Positions 43,369-54,056 of a stretch of 64,000 nt of DNA are shown in pieces. Made by a program: the position numbers and the translations under genes. This DNA comes from Xylogone sp. PMI_703. Taxonomy: Eukaryota > Ascomycota > Leotiomycetes. The notes under the pieces were generated by a model, which saw nothing but the letters and a program-made list of their open reading frames with translations, was not told where the DNA came from and made no database searches. The DNA lies in contig JAJTUQ010000003.1 in NCBI GenBank assembly GCA_021399445.1, forward strand, positions 7,564,001-7,628,000, in the 5' to 3' direction. Position 1 is the stretch's first letter; every line of letters starts with the position of its first letter.

Positions 43369-44992
43369 CGTTGCGAGTCTGATATACAAAATTCATCACT
43401 ATACTTCTCAGCGCACTTCCATATCATGCCGAGGATATTAGTGAAAGTTTTCCGCCTTAGACACGCAACGAAAGATTGGCAAGGTAAATGTATGGTTTTT
43501 CTTGGAGATTGGGGGACTTGGTCGAAACCCTCTTTTTCACGTCGTCAAATTACTCTTCTCTAAGGCCGACGTTGTAGGTAAGGATACAAGGACAGTCTTG
43601 CTTTAGATGTGACAACGGAAGGCTAGAATGCACCAAATGAAGGGCTCCTCAAAATCTGCTGATAATGGCATTTCCTTGTTATATGGTATCCGCAACAAAG
43701 GCTGATGGTGACACACAAAGTCATTTTATGTGTATGCAGCCAGTGTCTAGTTTCGTTGCAAGTCTAGACAACAAAATCCGTCACTATATTGCTCGGCATG
43801 TCCTTTTGTCACCAATAACCACATGTAACTCTGATCGTTGCGGATCTGGGAATCACAAATCTTCACTATAACTCTCGGCACAAAAAGAAAGCTAAGGGGT
43901 TCATTCTATCATTTTCAGAAAAGACATCTTCTGTTGCGAATCTACGTTTTCGAATTCTTCACTATAACTCTCGGCGTAGAATTACAGAACGTTGCGTATC
44001 TGGAAGCTAAAGCCTTCATTACATCATCAGCATGGAATGCTGATCGTCTTTGTCACTGAAATACGTTGCGAATCTGAGGTTCAAAATTCGTCACTATCAT
44101 TCTCGGCGAGGTATATAACAGGCTACAAAGAGCCATCTCAACCGTTGCAAATCTGAGAATGAAAATTCTTCACTATATCTCTCGGCATGGACCTAGATGG
44201 AGAAGACAACTTCACGTTGCGAGTCTGTGTCCTAGAAATCATCACTATAAGTCTCGGCGCAGATGGACACAGAAAGGAGCTTTTCGTTGCAGATCTGAGT
44301 CTTTGGATTCTTCACTATAACTCTCGGCATTGAGGATGGAGAAATTGGTTTTATGTTGCGAATCTAAGACTTGATATTTATCACTATAACTCTCGGCATG
44401 AATGACCTCTCAGCTCTCTCCATTCATAGAGTATCATTTAGACCGTTGCGAGTCTGAGAACTATAAACCATCACTATATCTCTCGGCACAAGAATCAGGA
44501 TCAAAAGTGCATTTATGTTGCGCATCTGAATCCTGTGAACTTCAACTTTGTACAAGCTTTGTTCGTCAATTCTAGGAGATAAATCATGATTATAACAACT
44601 GAAATTTCGTTGCGGATCTACGCAGAGGAATACATCACTATATTACTCGGCATGCCGAACCACGAGACAAGGAAGCTTTCGTTGCGTCTCTGAGTCTCAG
44701 AAATCATCACTATATTTCTCGGCGCAGGGTTAAAGGATCTAGGACTCCATTCTCTGGTTGCTTTATGCAAGAAAGAAAATCGTTGCAAGTCTTAGAGTTC
44801 AAAATCTTCGCTAGATCTCTCGGCATGGGATGAGATTCATTTCTCTATCATAGATAATGAGATATTGCGAATAGCTCTTCAATTCCTCACTGTATCGCTC
44901 GTCACACAAAGCCCCTGTTTCTGTAATGCCAGATCATGTACTCACGTTGTACATCAGAGAAACGTAAAAACCGTTACCTGAAACCTCAGCAT
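43369..44992 (+). repeat. Interspersed array of about 17 copies of a 47-bp split element
   Basis: Each full copy has a 12-bp left arm (consensus CGTTGCGAATCT), a variable 14-bp centre and an 18-bp right arm (consensus N then TCACTATAACTCTCGGC), plus about 3 bp (often ATG or GCA). Plus-strand copies start at 43369, 43754, 43836, 43932, 43990, 44064, 44143, 44215, 44285, 44354, 44444, 44516, 44608, 44680, 44781, 44863 and probably 44945. One copy is inverted at about 43424-43470. Copies at 43990, 44516, 44863 and 44945 are degenerate. Start-to-start distances between neighbours from 43754 onwards are 58 to 101 bp, so unrelated spacers of about 11-54 bp separate the units. The arm spacing is kept exactly in 12 copies although the centres differ. 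The function is unknown. Confidence 0.9.
43424..43470 (-). repeat. Inverted copy of the 47-bp element
   Basis: Read on the minus strand this is CGTTGCGTGTCT, a 14-nt centre, then TCACTAATATCCTCGGC and ATG. It matches the array consensus with a one-base deletion in the right arm. It faces the first plus-strand copy (43369-43415) tail to tail, with 8 bp between them. Confidence 0.8.
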
Positions 44993-47900
44993 ACGGACAT
45001 GCGATCCCGTGTCTCCAACCCGAAACAAAAAGGAAAAAGAGCAACGACTGAAAGAACCACTAAGCGTGTTCTAGACCTCCCTATGGTCTCAGAATCACAT
45101 GGTATTCACCACCTCTTTCATGATATCGTTCATCTTTCCTTTGTTTTTTCGCACACCCACTTTAATTTCGTTATACGATGCAAGAAACAAGAAGGAAGAT
45201 GGAGACAAAAAAGGGAATAAGCTCCCTACTAACTTATCCCAACACCCATTCAGGGGATCTATATGACTAACTAACTAGCTGTGTCGTGCATGGGGGACAT
45301 AATAAGCATAACCAAAGAAGGTTAATTAAACAGGCACGGTTCAATACAGCACACACAGTAAGACACAGGAGGGATACAACAATACCCCAAAAAAAAGGAG
45401 GGTAGAGAATATACACAGGCCAGCCAAGGGATCAGCAACCTTCCGGATTCAGACGTGAGATAGATTGAAAGAGACAAGGGGATGTAAGAGTAGATTGGAA
45501 CAGGGTGAGATTTTAATATATACACTTACATGCATATAAATCCTAAAAAAAATGTATGGCATGCAGAGTAAGCACCTGCTGTATGCGTGTGTTCCTACAA
45601 GTACTGTAGATGTGACTTAGATATTATGAGGGTACCGTTTGTTTATCTTCTTTCCTTTTCCAATATCTTATTTCGGCGTCCGAGATGGGGGGTTCTAGAA
45701 AAAAGGGGGTGCAGAGGGTAGGGATTGAGGAATGGATGTACAGTACTGTTACTTGCATGGCGATATGCAAGATTTTCGCATGGATTAAAGAAGAAGATGC
45801 GGGAAGCAAAATAAGGAAAGGAAAGGGAAGAGGTTGATTTGAATACCACTCTAGAATATGATAAGCCCCCCGCTTCGGATTTCTCTATCTGGTCGGAGGT
45901 GTTTACTAATTCAGGCAAAAAAAGGAAGAAAGACAATGAAATCACATCAGCCAGCTTCGATATACGACGCAAGATATTTTCCGTATATTGCTTTGTAACG
46001 GGTACGCCTCGGCGAGTGATGATTACTTGATTACTTGTACAGTAGGTATATCGATGTCTTTTTACCCCGCATATTACTGTACCCCCAACGACAAAGTACT
46101 GGTAAGGTTAACCGACTTCAGACTACGCCAGGAATGTCCAACCAGGAAAAGAATTTCAGTCCTCAGCTTTCTAGCTGGAAAGAAGAACCCAAGTAAAATA
46201 GGATAAAATCAAGTATATGGGAAGGCCACCTGTGTGCGCTGAACTCTGTTGAGGAGCACACAGTACAGCTTTTGTTGAAATCACACGTCATCATCTTCAT
46301 ACTAAAGTATTTGGTGGGTAGGATTTTTGTAAGCAAGACCACGTAAAGGGACCGTACTGTACCCAGTGTACCTACGTTGCTAGCTCCGTGAATGTACTTG
46401 TACCCAATGTGTTGTGCGTACAATAGTAAGCCACATCCAATTTCTTCAGGTCGGTGGATAAGAAAGTCAGTATGGTTGCCGTCTTTGCCATGGCGGTGCA
46501 CCGAATGTCGAGATTCTGCTTGTACATCCGCAGAACCGCAGCAACACAGCCTTATGCCTGTTTTCGGGGTTCGACTGGCATCTACGGTACTGCGCTGTAC
46601 AGATACGAGTGAGGTTCGGCTGCGGATTGCATACATACGGAGGTGCTCCGTACACACTTTGTCTACACAGTACCGGTAAGTACCAGCACATTTGATGTAC
46701 CTGACAAATCCAGATGATCATTATGCACCGACGATCTCCATCGGTTCTGCTGCCTTCCTCGCCATCCATCTCAATCTGGGGAAGGACAAGAGCATATCCC
46801 CAAGCAATATATCTGAGATAGCCAGTGTTGCTTTGTAATTGATGACCCTGTGGTGCCTGTGTATGGGTACTTGTACAGCAACTTGTCTGTATTAGAAATA
46901 TTCTGCCAAAAAGATCACCCGCACACACTTGGAGGAGTCACCGAGAAGTCCGTCCAGCGTCCAGACCGAACGGGGGCAATTGCCGTGCCTGATTGGGTCT
47001 CCGCGCGAACGACTAAGCTCAGGTGCGTCAGCAGATAATTGTGGGTCTCGCGCACGCGGATTCGGTGGGTTGGGCCAGGGGGGGGGGCGCGGGCCGAGGG
47101 CTTGCGCTAGACCAGGCTGGACTGGATGGGGCGGGCTCGGCGAGAAGGGTGCTGGGGTTTGGTTCGAGGGGCACGTACGGAAGTAGTCAGTGGCACTTTA
47201 CAGAAGGTCTGCTTTTGCTGTTGCTTTCCAAGCGCCAAAGCGATGCGCTCGTGGGTGGTGTGAGATGCGGAGACGGCTGCGTGAGTGCCAAATGCCTTTT
47301 GGTGCTTCAGTGCCTGTGGGATCGTGTGCCGCCCGGCTCCGGCATGTACAAAGGTCTCTGGGTACTGTACATAGTTAAGTCCCCTCCTCTAGTATGAAAC
47401 TCGTACCTGAGGTGCGGAGGGTACACGTACCGTACCTTACAGCAGAACTTCGTCAAATGACAAGAAAGCGAGGCAATCAATGGGAATTGGATACACACCT
47501 TGGGTGTTGTGCAGGCTGATTAGGGTAAAACGACTGCAGCCGGCTGAGCCGTACAGGACTCCGTAAGGTGGAATGGAAGGATGCGCTTTTCCTATGATTA
47601 TTTGCCCGGGTCCAATTCGCCGAGAACAGAGCAGTCATTTGTGAGGGGTTTGTTCGGAACCTGGATGGGAGTGAGTAGCGAGCAAAGAGCTACTGTACCG
47701 GTATTATATCGATCGATCTTGGCGGTGGTGGGGAAGCGCGGCTTCCAGGCACTTGCAGTTCTACAGAGCGTACGTAGTCGACTCCGGCGCATGTCATGCT
47801 GTCTCACAAGTCTAGCGTAGAATACCTACCGTACGCAGCAGTCCTGCTTTGTAGAGCAGAGTGGATTGTACTGCAATGGACTGCACGTAATGTACGACGG

Positions 47901-50900
47901 GCCCGAGTCGCACGGAATTGCGAAAGACAAGACTTCGGAGGCAGAACAGCAGATCCAGGTTGTCGATATCTGCGAATTAACGTTAACGCACGGCTACTGC
48001 GTCCACATACCCGTCCTCTGCTCCTCCAGCTCAACCCTCGTTCGTTCGCAGGTCTGGGTGTGGCTTTTCTCCAACCGCGCTCTCTCTGTCTCTGGGGTGT
48101 GTGTACAGGAACTGGGGCGCCACTCGCTGGAGGCCGACTCTCAGGTACCGCTGTAAAAATTCCGGTACTGGTACTCGTCTGTCATCTGTCTTGTCTGCTC
48201 GTCAACGCCGTGCCGTCCTGAAGCGTGTTCGTCTGTTATGTTGCCGCAAGTCATGGCTGGCTGCTGACTGAGGCGTAGTAGCATTGCTTTTTTTCCCTCT
48301 TCGCCCGGAAATGGCTGTGCTTCCATCTCATAAGGCTGATGGTGCTGTCCCAGCGTGGAGAGGAAGAGCTCCCAGCGCTTTATATAAAAAAGAAAGCACA
48401 AGGCACTAGACGGCTGCTGGCTCATGCGCTGTGGGCAGTTGTGTCTCGCTGGCTGGCTAGCTGGCTGTCTGCATCGGGGCACTGTACGGTACAGCAGTAG
48501 TGGGCCATCAGCGGCACTACAGCTAAAAACCCATCTCGTCGTGGGACAAGTTTTGCTTCTGACTTCTCTGTACAGCTTGGTTGACTTACAGGTGCTGCAG
48601 CGCATATCACCTCCCCGAAATCCCCTAGGACAGCCGTCTACAGCCTCTCTCCACGGCCCACTGTTACACTACCGCGAACCACGTCCCCCTACTGTGTACA
48701 AGAACGCCGCCAACCCGCTCCAGCACCGAGGGATTTGCTGTACGGCACCTTAGTAATTGCATTCCTGTTCGCGCAGTCGAGTAATAATTCGAGACATGAT
48801 TCCTCCCCTCATCCTGCCCTGTATTTCCATGTGTAGTCGTGCAACCATAAGCAGGAAATCCGTGGGTAACACGAGGGATTGTCGAACAGCCCTCCCTACT
48901 CTATTTATATGGGCTCAATGGGCTGCAGACTCGCCCAGCTGAAGGAAGGGCAATAGTAGACGACGGAGGTGGCACCCCAGGCCGGTGGTTGGCCAGAACC
49001 CGCCCAAGCGAAGGTCGATGAGCAACCACGGGATGGGAAGTCGTACATGCATGTCTGAGGTGCAGCATGGCCGTCTCCGGTGAGATCAGATCGAGAAGTC
49101 TTGTCCAGAGCTGCTTCACCGCGAGGGCTGTCGGAAATACGGCGGAGCAATGGGTAGTGATACTGTACCAATTTGTGTGCGCGCCGCTAGGGAACGTTCC
49201 ATCATGACCGGAATATGCGATTTGAGATAAGATTTCCCTTGCCTCCATGCAAGGCCCGCGATGATTATGGAAGTTATGGGCACTGTACGAGCGTTTCTCA
49301 CTCTTCAGCGTCGGTCGACTTATTGGGCTCGCCGATGTAGTCTGGCGGCACATTATTGGAGTGTGATAACTAGGAAAGAACCCAGTTACGCGTAGGGTTC
49401 CTCACTCGCTCATTCGCTTCCCGCGCTCTCGGAACTGGCAGTCTGTGGCAGACGTGCAGCGGGATACGTCACGACCAGCAGGCACAACTCAGCAGCAGAA
49501 ACCTTTCGCTGGGAACAGCGCCCGAGCCCCGAATCCACGATATGTGCATAGCCTTGCAATCAACTCAAATAGCTGTCGATGGAAGATCAGTTGCTGCCGG
49601 ACAAGCCGGCTACATCAAGCATTTGCCTGTGCTCTCTGTCTCTCGGCCACGGGCAATGCATGGGGTTTGCCACTTTTCCAGGTTTGCAGGGCTCTGCATC
49701 TCGGTCAGAAGACTGCAGGATCGCAGTGCATGAGGGCAAGGAGGGCCAAAAGAAAATCATAAGCACAGAAGCATCCAGTGAGCCGTTCGTGCATTTACTT
49801 TTTCTAGGTTTGTGCCTAACGATTAGATGCTCTGAAATACCAGCAAAGCATTCCCCCCACCTGGTTCTTTCTACACGCCATGTTATAGCTGCGAAATTGG
49901 GGGAAGTCTGAAGCAACGAGGATGATCAAAGTACAGTACGTTCGACCCGAGGATTACCTATTACTGAGGGGAAAAGTGAGCGAGGGGAAAGGCCGCCTCT
50001 AGCTTCCGGCGTGCATACCGTCGATGTGCCCGGCCGGATATCCACACTTCGGAACGCGCTGTGCTGTTACTGTACCTCCGTCTCCCTTCCTGAGCCTGCT
50101 AGCAATTGAGATGCAGCGAAGTGGGCTGGGTGGTGTGGTTGTCAAATAAGAATGGACATCTGAATGAAGAGAGAACAATAAACGGCAGCTGCATGGAAGC
50201 TGTCGTAAGAATCTGACAACGGACCCGTTGCGGTTTGTTTATCTGATGTTGGATTCGCTTGCAACGCCCACCACCATTTCTGGCGAGCTTATTCTTCTTT
50301 GCTGAGAGATGTACCGGTGCATCTCACTCCCGGACTAATCCTCTGCGCTGCCGTGGGTCGATTGAAGGGCTGGCTCGCTGGTTTTCCAGGCGGTGTAGTA
50401 GTTGAAGTCGGGCAGAGTGGATAGGAAATCTACAGCGGTCGAGAATCTCCTCACTAATGGCATGCGGTCCGGTAATGGTCCTTGCTGTTCCTGTATAATA
50501 ATAATTCGCATGGGAAATCCACAGGCGAGCACTCCGCTGGAAGGCGAGCCCTTTCCGAAGCGATTCGATGGGCAGGGATGAGCTGATTACAAGCGACGAT
50601 TGCCGTTACAGATTGGAGATTTGTGGTATGTTTTGGTGGCATCTAAAATCGTACCTTTTTCGTCTGCCGGAAATTTTCTGAGATTAGAAACAAGACCCTT
50701 GGGGATCGTGACCGGCAGATTCATCTGGGAGTTGTGCGGCAGAGCCCGACTACCCAGGTAAGATCTCAACTACTACTGTAAATGGCGTATCTATTAAGCA
50801 TCGCGGTACCTATTGTACTCGTATTTCAACTTGTACTGTACTTATTCTTTGAAACTGCAACATTTCGTCGTTGTTTTACCGAGTGTTTCCCCCCCAGATT

Positions 50901-51081
50901 GATGGTGGCGAACCTGATGTGGTTGGGAAGGATCCTCCCCGCTCCCTTTCATTAATGTATGACCGGCCAGATTGGGATGAAAGCCGGCTTGATACAGCAA
51001 TTGCTGGCAGTCCGAGTTATCCCTTGGACTAATGGCCGCCGCTCGCGCCGACACAGCGGTAGCTTCTCGACTAGTATGGAG

Positions 51082-51111
51082 CTCACCAGAGGTCGCCCGT
51101 CCTCTGGTGAG
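51082..51111. repeat. Perfect 11-bp hairpin in the GTAC-rich segment
   Basis: CTCACCAGAGG at 51082-51092 and CCTCTGGTGAG at 51101-51111 are exact reverse complements around an 8-nt loop (TCGCCCGT). The surrounding 200 bp are GC-rich. Confidence 0.9.
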
Positions 51112-52850
51112 AACTGCGGTGGAAACTCGCACCAGACGACGGCGTGCACCGGCTTGGAGACTGCACCTCGCGACTCCGAGGGGAAACGCCTCCAGACTAC
51201 TACTTGTACTCAATGGTTCTAGGATAGACCCTTTGGCTGCACCTGAAGTGCTGCTGCTTGCTCATTCGCTGGGACGGGGTGTTTGTATCGTTCCATCCAG
51301 TCCTCTCTGCCCTCGGGGTCTTTGCCGCTGTAACTTTTTTTCTGCGGAGCAAGTGACCCAGGTACAGTAAACGACGCAGTGCAGAACGGACGGTAGTTGT
51401 TGACGGTGAAAAGCCACACCACGAATTCAGTATTCCAGCATTGCATGGGGGACCGTCCTCTGCGCGCTAGAAGGAAGGCCGATGGAAATTGTTCAGCTGC
51501 TCGAGGCCCAATTGTTGCTGCCACTGCCCTCTGCGTGCAGTTGTATGGCTAATTGGGCACTATTGATGTTCATTGGATGAAGGCGCAAATATGACAAAGA
51601 TGCGGGACAACCTCGTCCCAAGTTTTTGGTGGAAAAGCCACGGGCTTCGACAAATCCCCAGCGCGCCCAGGATGGATATTGTATTGACTCGTGGTAGCAG
51701 GGCTTCTCCACACGCTGGAAAAGAAGGAACCGTATACGATGAGGAAGGGCGAGGGTACCGTGCCATACCCGTATTCTCTACCACAGCGATATGTATTTAT
51801 ATCGACCCCGTCGGTTGCATTTCGATGGCGGTGCTCTTTCGTTTCAGCAATTCGGGAGCTGCTTAGTCAAAGATCGCCGCGGCACGACAAGCTGCATCGC
51901 CCCTCCATATATATATCTCTGGACCTTTGTCGCTGAGGGCGCTTCCACGTGTGTGGCTGGGCCGGCATGCACGTACACGAGGGCGCCTTCTGAGCAGCAA
52001 ACTTTTCTGCTCAGCAGGAGGAGGAACCTACTTGGTCGCCAGCGTTGCATGGAGGTCGTCACAGTGCCCGGCTGTCGAACTGGTTGTTGCGCTGCGAGCG
52101 AGGCCCTAGGAAGGCTGACGGCATTCCGCGACGTTAGGATGGGTATTCGGACTGGGACGAACTTTCCATCCCAGCCCATGGCCGGGCCTGCACCCACCGT
52201 CATCCTAACCGTATTGCGAGGGACCTCGTTCTCCACTGCACGTAAGGCACGCGTGGTACAAGGCGATACAAGGCGCACAGGTGCTACATCACGTACGACC
52301 ATGTACCAGAAAGCCAGGCCAAACTCGGGGTCTGGTGAAGCAAGCCCCAGGACGGGCCCAAGGCAAAGAGAGATATATAATATGTACCGTATATATGTTT
52401 TAGTTTGCTTCATCGAGTCAGGCAAGGCGGACGCAGCGAGAGCGAGAGTACCTGGCGACTCGTGGTACCTTGGGAGATGTGGGCAGCTGGTGGTTATTTG
52501 TAACCCTCCACCAAGCAGAGCCAGCATGGGCATCGACATCGTCGTCACTGTCACCGTCACCAGCACCAGTACCAGTACCAATACCAGCACCCAGCACATA
52601 CCGTACGCCGACGGCCGGGTCTACAGCAGCAACTAGAAGCGGGCACCAGGGCATGGAGGAAAAGCAGGTGGTGCGTCCCCCTGGCGGGCGCGGGTTGTGG
52701 ATTAACCTCTTTTCTGCTACTGTAAGTGTGTATGCAGAGTGAGTGCGTGAGTGTGTGGGTGTGCGTGAGAGGATGAGAAAGTCGAGGGTTGCCAATAATG
52801 TGCATCGTGTGCAGCGAAAGAGGCACTTGAAGTCATCGAGTGGTGTGTCC

Positions 52851-52880
52851 TACTGTACTGTACTGTACTGTACTGTACTA
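52851..52880. repeat. Pentamer microsatellite (TACTG)6
   Basis: Six tandem TACTG-type units, the last ending TACTA. Related fragments (TGTACTGTACTG) recur near 53060, and TACTGTAC pieces are scattered through the whole segment. Confidence 0.92.
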
Positions 52881-54056
52881 GGTTTGGCTTTTGGGTATTA
52901 CCGTATGTTCGATGACTGAGATGGCGCTGGAGGGGGAAGAGAACAAGAAGAGTGTACCACCAAGGCCTCAGAACCTCGGAATGCCTGAATAATTGTGTTG
53001 CCTCAGTCCGCGGGCGCCCCAAGCTACGGGCGAGTGCTGCCACTGTGCTGCCACTGTATTGTACTGTACTGTCTGGTACCTGTCGGGCTGCTGGAGCGGT
53101 GCCTGTATAGAGTATCTTGCTGTACCCGCAACGAGCGCCAGTACAGTAACAAGTACGCTGTGGGTGGTGGCAGCAATCCCGGGCTTGCTCCCCCGAAGAA
53201 GCGCCCCTTGCCAGCTGGAAAGCCGGGCTCGCGGCACCAGCGAATCAGCAGCGCCCACCAGCAGCGCAGCAAGCACGCAGCAGAAGGGCCAAAAGAGCCC
53301 ACACCTCTCTCGCTCTCCCCCCCCGTCTCCAGGCCCACTCCCAATTGCGGTATGGGCTGGCCCTTGCTAGCCCGGTCGTAGCCAGGCCCATGCTGCTCCC
53401 CCATCGCCCACGGCTCCCATGGGTTATGGGATCACGGCTCATGGCTGTCATGGCTCTTGGCCCAGACAGAACGGGCCCATGAGCCTGTAGCCCAAGGGAA
53501 CAACGCCTCGCTCTCTCTCTCACGTCTCTCGCTCTCCAAGCCAAACCTTCTTACCTCTTCCCTCCCCTCACAGACCCAACGACATTCCTCCACCACCACT
53601 GCTTGCTGCAGCTCTTCAATTCACCTCCTCTGCATGCCTTCCTGACTCCTGCGTGGCCGTGTGAGCGTCGTGGGTGTTGGCATTGTCTCCCTTCGAGTTG
53701 TCTCTGTCTTGTGTCTGCCGTCTTCATTCTTCCCATCTTTGTATCTTTATCCTGCCCGGCTTCATCTGTCGCGAAAAAAAAGGGACCCCTTCTTTGTATA
53801 CCGGCGGCAATCACCTCCACACCTCCGTCATCCCGGGTCGACGAAGCCTTTTCTCACTCCGGCTCCCTCTGCTCGCCCTTCAGCAAATGGACCACAGTGC
53901 CGTCTTCATGCATCCCAGATAACACTGAATCGTCACCGATTGTGACCTGGCACCGGGCCAGAAGCACGTCTTGACGACCATTCGATTGCCGAAACCCCAA
54001 AACCTCTCCTCGTCCGCCCTCCTCTCTCCCTCATCCTCCTCTCCCAGGGCCTCACG

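Larger units (their letters stand above)
46020..53900. other. GTAC-rich gene-free segment
   Basis: The tetramer GTAC, often as TGTAC, GTACA or TACTGTAC, is far more common here than the 1 in 256 expected. By eye I count about 19 in 46020-46880, roughly one per 46 bp, and the density stays high to about 53.2 kb. Much of the enrichment comes from isolated occurrences in different contexts rather than from one tandem repeat. Confidence 0.7.
41901..54056. other. 12-kb gene desert with repeat array and GTAC-rich segment
   Basis: I find no gene supportable by motif, splice structure or length between LC8 and the ELL-like gene. The left third is AT-rich and contains the 47-bp element array at 43369-44992. 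From about 46.0 kb to 53.9 kb the sequence is more GC-rich and dense in GTAC. The longer frames in it (for example 51791-52636 plus and 51844-52599 minus) overlap on opposite strands and read as low-complexity shadows. A long non-coding transcript, a very long 5' leader or a diverged mobile element are all possible. Confidence 0.6.

Noticed and set aside
43369..44992. The 47-bp elements as a box C/D snoRNA cluster (minus-strand GTGATGA in some copies)
   Set aside because: The key box C bases vary between copies (GTGAAGA, GTGACGA, GTGATAA), and no CTGA lies at the correct end. The conserved parts extend well beyond such boxes.
43369..44992. The array as a true CRISPR locus
   Set aside because: The genome is eukaryotic, repeats vary in the centre, spacer lengths are irregular and no cas-like gene is present. 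Only the layout is similar.
51791..52636. Long plus-strand ORF, with a minus-strand ORF at 51844-52599
   Set aside because: The two overlap almost fully on opposite strands in GC-rich sequence, and both contain simple T/V/S repeats. Neither has a motif or plausible domain.
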